Shown: one piece after another, positions 10,196-20,136 of the stretch
Position numbering within the stretch: position 1 is the stretch's first letter
Layout of the letters: each line of letters begins with the position of its first letter
Assembly: GCA_913045325.1 (NCBI GenBank)
Contig: CAJWPZ010000001.1
Coordinates: 149,478-213,477, forward strand
Source of the DNA: an uncultured Flavobacteriaceae bacterium
Lineage (GTDB): Bacteria > Bacteroidota > Bacteroidia > Flavobacteriales > Flavobacteriaceae
Direction of reading: 5' to 3'
DNA: 64,000 nt
Notes under the pieces: model-generated
What the model was told of the DNA's origin: nothing
What the model saw: only the letters and a program-made list of their open reading frames with translations
Database searches by the model: none
Position numbers and translations under genes: made by a program

Positions 10196-11554
10196 ATGAA
10201 AAACCTCGCAGCTTTATTTATAATTACCATAGCATTTCTTTGCTCTTGCTCTAATGATGATGGGGTAAACCTACCAGGTCCATACCCAGAAGATTTTTTA
10301 GGAGAAGTTGATTTTGTTAAAACCTTTGGGGGGAGTCAAAATGAGACTATTATAGCTGTTGTACAATCTGGCGATGGCGGCTATGTGTTAATGGGTTCTA
10401 CAGATAGTACCGATGGAGACATTACAGGAAAAAAGGGAGATGATGATGATTTTTGGCTGCTAAAAACAACGCAGGAAGGAGAGGTTGTTTTCAATAAAGT
10501 GTATGGAGGCTCCAATACAGATACCGCAACAAGCCTAATTAATACTGCAGATGGAGGTTTTATTGTATGCGGTTATAGTCAAAGCAGTGATGGAGATGTC
10601 TCAAACAATGAAGGATTTCAAGACTACTGGATAACAAAACTAGACGCTCAAGGCAACATTTCTTGGGAAAAAACCCATGGCTTTGCAGGGTCAGACCAGG
10701 CCCTTAAAATCATCCAGACTGCCAGTGGAAACTTTTTTGTGACAGGCTTTTTTGATGTTTCAGCAAGTGGAAATCAAGGAAATGACGATGGAAAAGCAGC
10801 CAACCCTTCAAAAGCTACCCTGCATGGTGTTGGAGAGTTTTGGGGCATCCTTATGGATCAAAACGGAGATACTATTTGGAGGCGCTACTTTGGCGGCTCT
10901 AGCAATGACAGAAGCTATGATGTTGTAGAGACTGACGATGGTGGCTTTATTATGATTGGGGGTTCTGAGAGTTCAGATTTTGACATTTCAGACAACAAAG
11001 GATCCTATGATTTTTGGATGGTTCGAGTAGCTAGCAATGGAGATAAATTGTGGACCAAATCTCTGGGAGGAAGCGAAATAGATCAAGGATACGGCATCAC
11101 TAAAACAGAAGATGGAAATTATATTATCGTCGGAGACACCAGAAGTTTTGATGGCGATGTTAGCACTTTAAATGGAAATGCAGATGCTTGGGTGGTTAAA
11201 TTCTCGCCTAGTGGAGATATCATTTGGGAAAAAACATATGGCGGTACAGCCTTCGATTCTGCAAAGAGTATTATAGGGTTGCAAAACGGGAATTTTGCCA
11301 TCGTGGGTAATACAAGGAGCTCTATGGAGGGCTTTATAAATAGGGGTCAAAACGATGCCTGGATATTTATTATTGATACAAATGGAAATCTCAAATTTAA
11401 TTATATCATTGGAGGTAGTTCTTTGGATTTTGCCAATGCTGTGCTAGAAACTCAAGACAACAAACTACTTCTTGTTGGATCTACAGAAAGTAACGATATG
11501 GATATCCCAGAAAATAAAGGAAGCCAAGATGCGTTATTAATTAAAATAAAATAA
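10196..11554 (+). CDS. Repeat-containing lipoprotein (predicted propeller-like)
   Basis: Lipobox FLCSCSND; about seven repeats of the form TFGGSxxDxAxSxxxTxDGGFIxxGxSxSxDGD. Confidence 0.75.
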   Translation: MKNLAALFIITIAFLCSCSNDDGVNLPGPYPEDFLGEVDFVKTFGGSQNETIIAVVQSGDGGYVLMGSTDSTDGDITGKKGDDDDFWLLKTTQEGEVVFNKVYGGSNTDTATSLINTADGGFIVCGYSQSSDGDVSNNEGFQDYWITKLDAQGNISWEKTHGFAGSDQALKIIQTASGNFFVTGFFDVSASGNQGNDDGKAANPSKATLHGVGEFWGILMDQNGDTIWRRYFGGSSNDRSYDVVETDDGGFIMIGGSESSDFDISDNKGSYDFWMVRVASNGDKLWTKSLGGSEIDQGYGITKTEDGNYIIVGDTRSFDGDVSTLNGNADAWVVKFSPSGDIIWEKTYGGTAFDSAKSIIGLQNGNFAIVGNTRSSMEGFINRGQNDAWIFIIDTNGNLKFNYIIGGSSLDFANAVLETQDNKLLLVGSTESNDMDIPENKGSQDALLIKIK

Positions 11555-11562
11555 GGGCTCAA

Positions 11563-12339
11563 ATGTTTAAAAAAAAACTCTTTTTACTAATACTAGTGGT
11601 GTTTTTTATGGCTTGTGATAAAAATGATGACCAACCACAAAACACCCCGGTAAGTATTGATTTTTCTCATAGCTTTAATCAACAAGCCATAGATAGCAGC
11701 AGTTTTAACGCCCTGGACTACACAAATGGATTTGGAACAATCCTAAGTCTTACAAGGCTTCGTTATTTAATATCACAAATAAGCTTCACCAACCAACAAG
11801 GTATTAAAACCCTAGTAAAAGATTATCAACTTGTAGACCTAAGTCAAGATAATAGTCTTGCTATTAATGATATTTTACTACCCCCGGGAGCTTATAATTT
11901 AAAAATGCGTTTTGGATTTACAGAAGCCGCAAACACCTCGAGTATATACCCAGATTTAAACGCAGCTTCTTGGAATGTGCCAGATATGCTGGGTGGAGGA
12001 TATCATTACATGCAACTGGAAGGAAGATGGTTAGATCCAGGTGACGACCCTGACGAGCCTTTTTTGTATGCCTACCACACCATTAGCGCAGTCCAAAACC
12101 CCGGTCCAGATAACACAAGAGAGGACACCTCTATAGAGATAGATTTAGGAGAAATAACTGTTACACAGGGCGCTACTCAAATTAATGTTACTATGGATAT
12201 CAATCAGTGGTTTGAAAATCCAAACCTTTGGGATCTAAATACACTTAACGGCATGTTGATGGGTAATTACACCGCCCAAAAAATGATGCAAGAAAACGGG
12301 CAAACTGTATTTTCTCTAGAAACCAATACGGGTGACTAA
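11563..12339 (+). CDS. MbnP-like copper-binding lipoprotein
   Basis: Lipobox FFMACDKN; MbnP family features (VSIDFSHSFN, LTRLRYLISQISFTN, LPPGAYNLKMRFGFTEAAN, MLGGGYHYMQLEGRW) and adjacency to an MbnH-like di-heme peroxidase. Confidence 0.8.
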   Translation: MFKKKLFLLILVVFFMACDKNDDQPQNTPVSIDFSHSFNQQAIDSSSFNALDYTNGFGTILSLTRLRYLISQISFTNQQGIKTLVKDYQLVDLSQDNSLAINDILLPPGAYNLKMRFGFTEAANTSSIYPDLNAASWNVPDMLGGGYHYMQLEGRWLDPGDDPDEPFLYAYHTISAVQNPGPDNTREDTSIEIDLGEITVTQGATQINVTMDINQWFENPNLWDLNTLNGMLMGNYTAQKMMQENGQTVFSLETNTGD

Positions 12340-12350
12340 ATGATTTTTTT

Positions 12351-13424
12351 ATGTTTAAAAAAATACCTCTTGTTTTTTGCCTTCTTTGTATCACTCTCTC
12401 ATGCGGTGAGGATGACAACCAAAATCAAGGGTACTCACCTACACCGGTAAACATAGCTGTTCCAGCCATTTTTTCGCAACTACTCCCTGCTCCAGAAATA
12501 CCTGCCAATAACCAGCTAACACAAGAGGGAGTTGCCCTTGGAAGGGCTTTGTTTTATGAAAAAAATCTCTCTGCAGACAATAGTCTATCTTGTGCGGGAT
12601 GTCATAAACCCAATCAAGGTTTTAGTGACCAGCGCAGATATAGCATAGGTATAGATGGTATTGCCGGGTTTAGAAACTCGATGCCTCTTGTTAACATTGC
12701 TTGGAACACAAACAATAAATTTAATTGGGACGGCAGTGCCGATTCCTTAGAAGAGCAGGTTCTAGAACCTGTTGTAAATGAAATAGAAATGCACAACACA
12801 TGGCCCAACGTTGAGCAGACACTGCAAAGTGACCCGAACTATCTCACTAAATTTGAACAGGCCTTTGGAACTACTACAATTTCTCAAGATCTGATCGCTA
12901 AAGCCCTTGCGCAGTTTATACGCACACTGGTATCGGGAAATGCTAGGTTTGACAATTATCTTCTAGGACAAGCAACACTAACCCCATTAGAGCAGCAGGG
13001 GCTTGCTGTTTTTTTAGATGAAAACCGCGGTGATTGTTTTCATTGCCATGGCAGCCCTAGCAATCCACTATGGACAGACAATGATTTTCATAACAATGGC
13101 CTAGATGAAAATTTTACAGACCTAGGCCTAGGAGATATCACTGGAGACCCAGCCCAATTTGGATTGTTTAAATCTCCCTCCTTGCGCAACCTAGCTTACA
13201 CTGCTCCTTACATGCATGACGGCCGCTTTCAAACATTAGACCAAGTGATAGATCATTACAGTGAAGGGCTAATATTTAGCCCCACTATAGATCCTTTGAT
13301 GAAAACAGTTGCCCAAGGTGGAGTGCAACTCACCCCGCAAGATAAAGCAGCCTTAAAAGCTTTTTTGTTAAGCCTCTCAGATCCATCTCTGGCAAATAAC
13401 CCAGCATATCAAAACCCCAACTAA
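12351..13424 (+). CDS. Di-heme cytochrome c peroxidase, MauG/MbnH-like
   Basis: Two CxxCH heme motifs (CAGCH at 12591-12605, CFHCH at 13035-13049), GRALFYEKNLSADNSLSCAGCHKP, PSLRNLAYTAPYMHDGRFQTLDQVIDHY. Confidence 0.9.
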   Translation: MFKKIPLVFCLLCITLSCGEDDNQNQGYSPTPVNIAVPAIFSQLLPAPEIPANNQLTQEGVALGRALFYEKNLSADNSLSCAGCHKPNQGFSDQRRYSIGIDGIAGFRNSMPLVNIAWNTNNKFNWDGSADSLEEQVLEPVVNEIEMHNTWPNVEQTLQSDPNYLTKFEQAFGTTTISQDLIAKALAQFIRTLVSGNARFDNYLLGQATLTPLEQQGLAVFLDENRGDCFHCHGSPSNPLWTDNDFHNNGLDENFTDLGLGDITGDPAQFGLFKSPSLRNLAYTAPYMHDGRFQTLDQVIDHYSEGLIFSPTIDPLMKTVAQGGVQLTPQDKAALKAFLLSLSDPSLANNPAYQNPN

Positions 13425-13541
13425 TCTAGTAAGTGCGCTTTAGGTCAAATCTGTCTTTGGCACAAGGTGTAGTTTGTTAAAGCCCTTATACCCTCATAGA
13501 TTTTTAATATTTTTTAGGTATTAAAAAAGCGGTTAATATCG

Positions 13542-13549
13542 TATATTTG
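13542..13549 (+). promoter_or_regulatory. -7 element TATATTTG upstream of suf operon
   Basis: TAnnTTTG match 27 nt upstream of the iron-sulfur assembly protein ATG. Confidence 0.45.
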
Positions 13550-13576
13550 TCCTCAAATTTAGATGAATTCTAATTT

Positions 13577-13906
13577 ATGATAAAAGTAAGTGATACGGCG
13601 CGAAGCAAAATTTCGCAATTAATGATAGAAGACGGCTTTAGCATCGATCAAGACTTTGTTCGCGTTGGTGTTAAAAGTGGTGGATGTTCTGGGTTATCTT
13701 ACGAGCTAAATTTTGATGGTGTTATTGGTGAGAATGACAAAGTGTTTGATCAGAACAACGTTAAGATTGCTGTAGATAAAAAGAGTTTTTTATACCTAGT
13801 GGGAACAACCCTAGAATATAGTGGAGGTTTAAACGGTAAAGGTTTTGTGTTTAACAACCCAAATGCAAATAGAACCTGTGGCTGTGGAGAATCATTCTCT
13901 TTATAA
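13577..13906 (+). CDS. HesB/IscA (SufA-type) iron-sulfur cluster assembly protein
   Basis: VKSGGCSGLSYEL and C-terminal CGCGESF cysteines. Confidence 0.95.
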   Translation: MIKVSDTARSKISQLMIEDGFSIDQDFVRVGVKSGGCSGLSYELNFDGVIGENDKVFDQNNVKIAVDKKSFLYLVGTTLEYSGGLNGKGFVFNNPNANRTCGCGESFSL

Positions 13907-13928
13907 TTTAAAAACTAAGAATTCATAA

Positions 13929-15383
13929 GTGCATATGAGTAAGTATACAGAAGACGATTTAAAAAAAGAACTGGAAACCAAAGAGTACGAGTATGGTTTT
14001 TATACAGACCTAGAGAGCGAAACCTTCCCTATAGGACTCAACGAGGATATTGTACGGGCTATTTCAAAGAAAAAACAAGAGCCGCAGTGGATGACTAACT
14101 GGAGGCTAGAGGCTTTTAAAGTTTGGCAGTCTATGCAAGAGCCTGATTGGGCAAATGTAAATTACACTAAGCCAGATTTTCAGGCAATTGCATACTATTC
14201 TGCTCCTAAGGCTGTAGATCCTAACAAAACATTAGACGATGTAGATCCAGAGCTGGTAGCGATGTACAAAAAGCTAGGGATATCTGTAGATGAGCAGAAA
14301 AAAATGAACAATGTCGCTATAGACATTGTGGTAGATTCTGTTTCTGTTGCTACTACTTTCAAAAAAACACTTAGTGAAAAGGGAATCATTTTTATGAGTA
14401 TTTCTGAAGCAATTAAAGAGCATCCAGAACTTGTAAAAAAATATCTTGGAACCGTAGTACCTACCAAAGACAATTTCTACGCCGCTTTAAATAGTGCGGT
14501 GTTTAGTGATGGCTCGTTTTGTTATATTCCAAAGGGGGTTAGATGCCCTATGGAATTGTCTACCTATTTTAGAATCAATCAAGCAGGAACAGGACAATTT
14601 GAAAGAACCCTTCTTATTGCAGACCAAGGAAGCTACGTATCCTACCTAGAGGGTTGTACCGCGCCAAGTCGAGATGAAAACCAATTACATGCAGCTGTTG
14701 TAGAGCTTATTGCGCTAGATGATGCAGAAATCAAATACTCTACAGTGCAAAACTGGTACCCTGGAAGCGCAGAAGGAAAAGGAGGCGTATACAACTTTGT
14801 AACCAAAAGAGGACTGTGCGAAAAAAATGCAAAAATATCCTGGACACAAGTGGAGACTGGTAGCGCCGTTACCTGGAAATATCCTAGTTGTATCTTAAAA
14901 GGAGACAATAGTATTGGAGAGTTTTACTCTATCGCGGTAACTAACAATTATCAGCAAGCAGATACGGGAACAAAAATGATTCATTTAGGTAAAAACACGC
15001 GTAGCACCATAATCAGTAAAGGTATTTCGGCAGGGAAATCACAAAACAGCTATCGTGGTTTGGTAAAGATAAATGCAAGCGCAGAGAATGCTCGTAATTT
15101 TTCTCAGTGTGATTCTTTACTAATGGGTAATGAATGTGGAGCGCATACATTTCCGTACATCGAGGTTAAAAATAAAACTGCCCAAATAGAGCACGAAGCA
15201 ACTACAAGTAAAATTGGAGAAGACCAGATATTTTATTGCAACCAGCGTGGGATTGACACAGAAAAGGCCATTGCACTTGTTGTAAATGGTTTTAGCAAAG
15301 AAGTACTAAACAAACTCCCGATGGAATTTGCAGTAGAGGCTCAAAAACTACTAGAAATAAGCCTAGAAGGCTCTGTTGGATAA
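13929..15383 (+). CDS. sufB: Fe-S cluster assembly protein SufB
   Basis: [51 protein letters not shown]. Confidence 0.97.
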   Translation: MHMSKYTEDDLKKELETKEYEYGFYTDLESETFPIGLNEDIVRAISKKKQEPQWMTNWRLEAFKVWQSMQEPDWANVNYTKPDFQAIAYYSAPKAVDPNKTLDDVDPELVAMYKKLGISVDEQKKMNNVAIDIVVDSVSVATTFKKTLSEKGIIFMSISEAIKEHPELVKKYLGTVVPTKDNFYAALNSAVFSDGSFCYIPKGVRCPMELSTYFRINQAGTGQFERTLLIADQGSYVSYLEGCTAPSRDENQLHAAVVELIALDDAEIKYSTVQNWYPGSAEGKGGVYNFVTKRGLCEKNAKISWTQVETGSAVTWKYPSCILKGDNSIGEFYSIAVTNNYQQADTGTKMIHLGKNTRSTIISKGISAGKSQNSYRGLVKINASAENARNFSQCDSLLMGNECGAHTFPYIEVKNKTAQIEHEATTSKIGEDQIFYCNQRGIDTEKAIALVVNGFSKEVLNKLPMEFAVEAQKLLEISLEGSVG

Positions 15384-15410
15384 GCCAAAAGAACTAACAA
15401 ACAATATATT

Positions 15411-15839
15411 ATGAAAAAAATAATTGTACTAATTACTCTATTTATAGGCCTTAGCGCTTGTAAAAATGATCAAAAATCAACCTTAGTCACCACAGAAAAC
15501 TCAAACCTTGCGGTTTACAAAGGTGAGTTTATCTTCACAGACGGCGCTGCTGTTTTAAAAGGAAGTGACTTTATTTATGGGGTGGTTGTAGATGATAAGA
15601 TGAAAGAATTGGCCGATAAGGTGGCGCCTGTAAAAAAAGATGTCTATGATATGGTTGCAGTAATTGTAACAGGAACATTAGCTCCAGGGCCTCAAGACAA
15701 AGAAACGTGGGGTGAGTTTTTAACCATCATAGATATTGTACAAGTGAGCGCTAAGCCAGCACAGGCAGATGTTAAAATAAAAGAAGGTGACGCGGCAAAT
15801 AAAACCGAAAAAGCCATTAAAAAAGTTGAAGAAAAATAA
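15411..15839 (+). CDS. Small lipoprotein of unknown function embedded in suf operon
   Basis: 142 aa ORF with lipobox (GLSACKND) lying between sufB and sufC on the same strand. Confidence 0.8.
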   Translation: MKKIIVLITLFIGLSACKNDQKSTLVTTENSNLAVYKGEFIFTDGAAVLKGSDFIYGVVVDDKMKELADKVAPVKKDVYDMVAVIVTGTLAPGPQDKETWGEFLTIIDIVQVSAKPAQADVKIKEGDAANKTEKAIKKVEEK

Positions 15840-15840
15840 T

Positions 15841-16590
15841 ATGTTACAGATAAAAGATGTTTACGCAAGTGTGGAAGATAAAGACATCCTTAAGGGGATT
15901 TCTCTCTCAGTGAATGCAGGAGAAGTGCATGCTATAATGGGGCCCAACGGAGCTGGAAAAAGCACCTTGGCTTCTATTATTGCTGGTAAAGAAGAATTTG
16001 AGCTCACCAAAGGAGAAATAACTATTGATGGAGAAGATATCACAGAGCTGGACGCAGAAGAAAGAGCACACAAAGGTGTTTTCCTTTCTTTTCAATACCC
16101 TGTTGAGATTCCTGGAGTTTCTGTTACAAACTTTATTAAAACTGCCATCAATGAGAACAGAAAGGCCAAAGGTCTTGAGGATATGCCGGCCAGTGAGATG
16201 TTAAAGAAGATTAAAGAAAAAGCAGATTTATTAGAAATAGACCGCAAATTCTTATCTAGATCTTTAAATGTAGGTTTTTCTGGAGGAGAGAAAAAACGTA
16301 ATGAAATTTTCCAAATGGCCATGTTAGAGCCTAAGCTAGCCATTTTAGATGAGACAGACTCTGGACTTGATATTGACGCACTTAAAGTGGTTGCCAACGG
16401 AGTTAACAAATTAAAAAACAAAGACAATGCAGTTATTGTCATTACACACTACCAAAGATTATTAGATTACATAGTTCCAGACTTTGTGCATGTAATAATG
16501 GATGGAAAAATAGTGAAATCTGGTACAAAGCAACTTGCTTATGAGTTGGAAGAAAAAGGATATGACTGGATAAAAGAGGAGTTAGTCTAA
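15841..16590 (+). CDS. sufC: Fe-S cluster assembly ATPase SufC
   Basis: Walker A GPNGAGKST, signature FSGGEKKRNEI, Walker B LAILDETDSGLD; start trimmed from 15787 to MLQIKDVYAS. Confidence 0.97.
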   Translation: MLQIKDVYASVEDKDILKGISLSVNAGEVHAIMGPNGAGKSTLASIIAGKEEFELTKGEITIDGEDITELDAEERAHKGVFLSFQYPVEIPGVSVTNFIKTAINENRKAKGLEDMPASEMLKKIKEKADLLEIDRKFLSRSLNVGFSGGEKKRNEIFQMAMLEPKLAILDETDSGLDIDALKVVANGVNKLKNKDNAVIVITHYQRLLDYIVPDFVHVIMDGKIVKSGTKQLAYELEEKGYDWIKEELV

Positions 16591-16624
16591 CCCCTTAAGG
16601 CATCAAAAATTCTGAATTTAAAAA

Positions 16625-17938
16625 ATGAATTTAAAAGAAAAATTACAATCCTCATATCTTGCTTTTGAAGATCACTTGCAAGCAGACTCGCCATTACATG
16701 ATGTGCGCACTAAGGCTATGAAGTCTTTTGAAGACAAGGGATTTCCGAGCAAAAAAGAAGAAGCATGGAAGTACACTTCTTTAAATGCATTATTGAGTAA
16801 AGATTATAGCATTTTTCCAAAAAATGAAACTGCAATAGAGTTTAACGATGTTAAAAAGTATTTCTTAAATGATATAGACACCTATAAAGTTGTTTTTATA
16901 GACGGGGTTTACAGTTCTTTTCTATCTCAAATCACTCATGATGTTATTGATGTTTGTTTGATGTCATCTGCGCTAAACAAGTCTAAATACAGCTCTATTA
17001 TAGAGACCTATTTCAATAAAGCCGCTAACACTGATAGTTTAAGTTGTTTAAACACTGCCTTTGCTAAAGAAGGGGCCTATATTCGTATCCCAAAAAACAA
17101 AGAAGCTAAAAAACCCATTGAGATTATAAACTTTGCTACAGGAACAGAAGCTGCTACCATGTTGCAGCCCCGTAATTTAATTATTGTAGAACAAAACGCA
17201 CATGTTCAAATCATTGAGCGTCACCAAAGTCTTAATAACAACCCGGTACTCACCAATAGTGTTACTGAGATTTTTTTAGAAAAAAGAGCTAATGTAGATT
17301 ACTATAAGATCCAAAATGACACTCAAAACGCCTCTTTGATTGATAGCACCTTCATCCAGCAACAACGCGAGAGTATTTGTAGTGTTCATACCTTTTCTTT
17401 TGGTGGAAAATTAACCCGTAATAACCTAAGCTTTAAACAACTTGGAGAGCGTTGTGATTCTATACTAAACGGAGTCACGATGATTGAAGACAAACAACAT
17501 GTAGATCACAACACCCTTGTGCATCATATTGCTGAAAACTGTGAAAGTCACCAAGATTACAAAGGAATTTTTGATGACAGTGCAACTGGGGTTTTTAACG
17601 GAAAAGTGTATGTTGAAAAGCAGGCTCAGAAACTAGATGCGTTCCAGAAAAACAATAATATTTTAATTTCCAACAAAGCAACAATAAACGCAAAGCCGCA
17701 GCTAGAAATTTTTGCAGATGATGTAAAATGCTCACATGGTTGTACCATTGGCCAACTAGACCCTGACGCAATGTTTTATTTGCGCTCTCGAGGTATCGCT
17801 GATAAAGAAGCTAGGGCGCTGCTTATATATGCTTTCGCAAATACTGTTTTGGAAAGTGTGAAAATTCCAGAATTAAAAGAAAGAATCAATAAATTAATTG
17901 CCAACAAGATGGGTGTTAATTTAGGCTTTGACCTTTAA
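16625..17938 (+). CDS. sufD: Fe-S cluster assembly protein SufD
   Basis: C-terminal KPQLEIFADDVKCSHGCTIGQLDPDAMFYLRSRGI. Confidence 0.96.
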   Translation: MNLKEKLQSSYLAFEDHLQADSPLHDVRTKAMKSFEDKGFPSKKEEAWKYTSLNALLSKDYSIFPKNETAIEFNDVKKYFLNDIDTYKVVFIDGVYSSFLSQITHDVIDVCLMSSALNKSKYSSIIETYFNKAANTDSLSCLNTAFAKEGAYIRIPKNKEAKKPIEIINFATGTEAATMLQPRNLIIVEQNAHVQIIERHQSLNNNPVLTNSVTEIFLEKRANVDYYKIQNDTQNASLIDSTFIQQQRESICSVHTFSFGGKLTRNNLSFKQLGERCDSILNGVTMIEDKQHVDHNTLVHHIAENCESHQDYKGIFDDSATGVFNGKVYVEKQAQKLDAFQKNNNILISNKATINAKPQLEIFADDVKCSHGCTIGQLDPDAMFYLRSRGIADKEARALLIYAFANTVLESVKIPELKERINKLIANKMGVNLGFDL

Positions 17939-18019
17939 ATTTATTGCTCCATTGATGCATTTTGTGCACTATTATAGTATAAAAAACAAAGGGTAACGTT
18001 AATTTCAATAAACGCATAT

Positions 18020-19234
18020 ATGTTTGATGTAACTGCTATAAGAAAAGATTTCCCTATACTTTCTAGAAAAGTAAATGGGAGACCGCTGGTGTATTTAGAC
18101 AATGCAGCCACATCTCAAAAACCAAAGCAGGTTATTGATAGCATTGTAGATTACTATTCAAACTACAACGCAAACATTCACAGAGGGGTTCATGCCTTGT
18201 CTCAAGAAGCTACAGATGCCTATGAGGCCTCTAGAAAAAAAATACAAACGCATTTTAGTATTGCAAAACCTCATGAGGTAATTTTCACCTCTGGAACTAC
18301 CCACGGTATAAATATTGTAGCACATGGGTTTTCAAGCTTACTCTCTGCAAATGATGAAATTATTGTTTCACAATTAGAGCATCATTCAAATATTGTGCCC
18401 TGGCAAATGCTTTGCAAGGCTACTGGAGCTGTATTAAAAGTAATCCCAATGAACCAAGAGGGCGGCCTAGATATGGACGCCTACCAGGAGTTGCTATGCT
18501 CAAAAACAAAACTAGTTTTTGTAAATCATATTTCAAATACCTTAGGTACTATAAACCCTATTGAGTTTATGACCCAAAAGGCGCACCAAGTAGGCGCTGC
18601 CATACTTATAGATGGCGCACAATCTTGCTCGCACATAAGGCCAGATTTGGTTGCATTAGATTGTGATTTTTATGTTACTTCTGCACACAAAATGTGCGGC
18701 CCTACAGGTATTGGTATGTTGTATGGTAAAGAAGCTTGGTTAGAAAAATTGCCGCCGTTTCAAGGGGGTGGAGAAATGATAGATCAAGTAACTTTTGAGC
18801 AAACAACCTACGCAGGACTGCCTCATAAGTTTGAAGCAGGAACACCAAATGTTTGTGGAGGTATTGCATTTGGAGCCGCCATTGATTATCTTAACGCCAT
18901 AGGTTTTGATGCTATTGCAGCTCATGAGGCTACGCTTTTAGAGTATGCTACAAAGAAATTATTGGCCATTGATGGGTTAAAAATTTACGGTACAACAAAA
19001 GAGAAAACATCTGTAATTTCTTTTAACATAGAGGGTATTCACCCCTATGATATTGGGACCATTGTTGATAAGCTAGGAGTTGCGGTTCGTACAGGGCAAC
19101 ACTGCACTCAGCCTATTATGGATTTCTTTAATATATCTGGAACCGTAAGAGCGTCGTTTGCATTTTACAACACTATCCAGGAGATTGATATTTTCGTTGC
19201 AGCCGTTGAAAAAGCTAAAATGATGCTATCATAA
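18020..19234 (+). CDS. sufS: Cysteine desulfurase SufS
   Basis: YLDNAATSQKPKQV, SQLEHHSNIVPWQ, PLP-Lys region SAHKMCGPTGIGMLYGK, active Cys RTGQHCTQP. Confidence 0.97.
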   Translation: MFDVTAIRKDFPILSRKVNGRPLVYLDNAATSQKPKQVIDSIVDYYSNYNANIHRGVHALSQEATDAYEASRKKIQTHFSIAKPHEVIFTSGTTHGINIVAHGFSSLLSANDEIIVSQLEHHSNIVPWQMLCKATGAVLKVIPMNQEGGLDMDAYQELLCSKTKLVFVNHISNTLGTINPIEFMTQKAHQVGAAILIDGAQSCSHIRPDLVALDCDFYVTSAHKMCGPTGIGMLYGKEAWLEKLPPFQGGGEMIDQVTFEQTTYAGLPHKFEAGTPNVCGGIAFGAAIDYLNAIGFDAIAAHEATLLEYATKKLLAIDGLKIYGTTKEKTSVISFNIEGIHPYDIGTIVDKLGVAVRTGQHCTQPIMDFFNISGTVRASFAFYNTIQEIDIFVAAVEKAKMMLS

Positions 19235-19244
19235 AAAAGTAGTT

Positions 19245-19667
19245 ATGAAAAAAATAGTCTTAACCAGCATCACACTTTGCTTTTTAATAGTTGGGTGTAA
19301 TCAAACAAAAAAAGTAGTTGTAGATACACCTAAAGCACTATTGTCTGGGATTTTTACTGTAATTACTATTTATGGCGAGGATATTTCTTCATCGGCTGTG
19401 CTGCAGTTTAACAAGGCAGATAAAAAAATATGGGGGAATGCTGGATGCAATGATTTTGCAGGAACATACACTCAAAATGCTGGCTCGTTAAATATAGGGC
19501 AACTTAGCTCAACAAAGGCGTATTGTGAAGGAGCCATGAAAAATGAATATGCCATACAAAAGGTTTTAAGAAATGTGGGGTCATTTGATATTTCAAACGG
19601 AAACCTTACATTGTATTCAGTCACAGAAAAAAAGCCACTGCTCACAGCTATTAAAAACAAAGAATAA
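19245..19667 (+). CDS. META/HslJ-like domain lipoprotein
   Basis: Lipobox LIVGCNQT; NAGCNDFAGTYTQNAGSLNIGQLSSTKAYCEG resembles the META domain. Confidence 0.8.
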   Translation: MKKIVLTSITLCFLIVGCNQTKKVVVDTPKALLSGIFTVITIYGEDISSSAVLQFNKADKKIWGNAGCNDFAGTYTQNAGSLNIGQLSSTKAYCEGAMKNEYAIQKVLRNVGSFDISNGNLTLYSVTEKKPLLTAIKNKE

Positions 19668-19669
19668 CT

Positions 19670-20095
19670 ATGACCATTAAAGCCATACAAGAAGAGCTAG
19701 TAGAAGAGTTTGCCATGTTTGATGATTGGATGCAACGCTATGAGTATATGATAGATTTAGGAAAATCTTTACCCCTTATAGAGGAGCAAAACAAAACCGA
19801 TGATAGGGTTATTAAAGGGTGTCAATCAAAAGTTTGGTTAGACGCAGAGCTCAAGGGAGATAAAATGGTTTTCTCTGCAGATAGCGATGCTATTATCACT
19901 AAGGGTATTATTGCTATTTTGATAAGAACCTTTAACAACCAAACACCCACAGCAATTTTAAATTCAAACACAGATTTTATCGATCAAATTGGTCTAAAAG
20001 AGCATTTATCTGCCACAAGAGCAAATGGGCTAACCTCTATGATTAAGAAATTAAAATTGTATGCCACAGCATATCAAGCAAAATTAAATAGCTAG
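19670..20095 (+). CDS. sufE: SufE family sulfur acceptor
   Basis: YEYMIDLGKSLP and VIKGCQSKVWL motif. Confidence 0.93.
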   Translation: MTIKAIQEELVEEFAMFDDWMQRYEYMIDLGKSLPLIEEQNKTDDRVIKGCQSKVWLDAELKGDKMVFSADSDAIITKGIIAILIRTFNNQTPTAILNSNTDFIDQIGLKEHLSATRANGLTSMIKKLKLYATAYQAKLNS

Positions 20096-20136
20096 TTCTT
20101 TTTAAGTTATATTAAATTTATAAATACAGTACCATT

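Noticed and set aside
15787-15840. Upstream start of the SufC ORF overlapping the lipoprotein gene
   Set aside because: SufC homology begins at MLQIKDVYAS (15841); the extension is an out-of-frame reading of the lipoprotein tail
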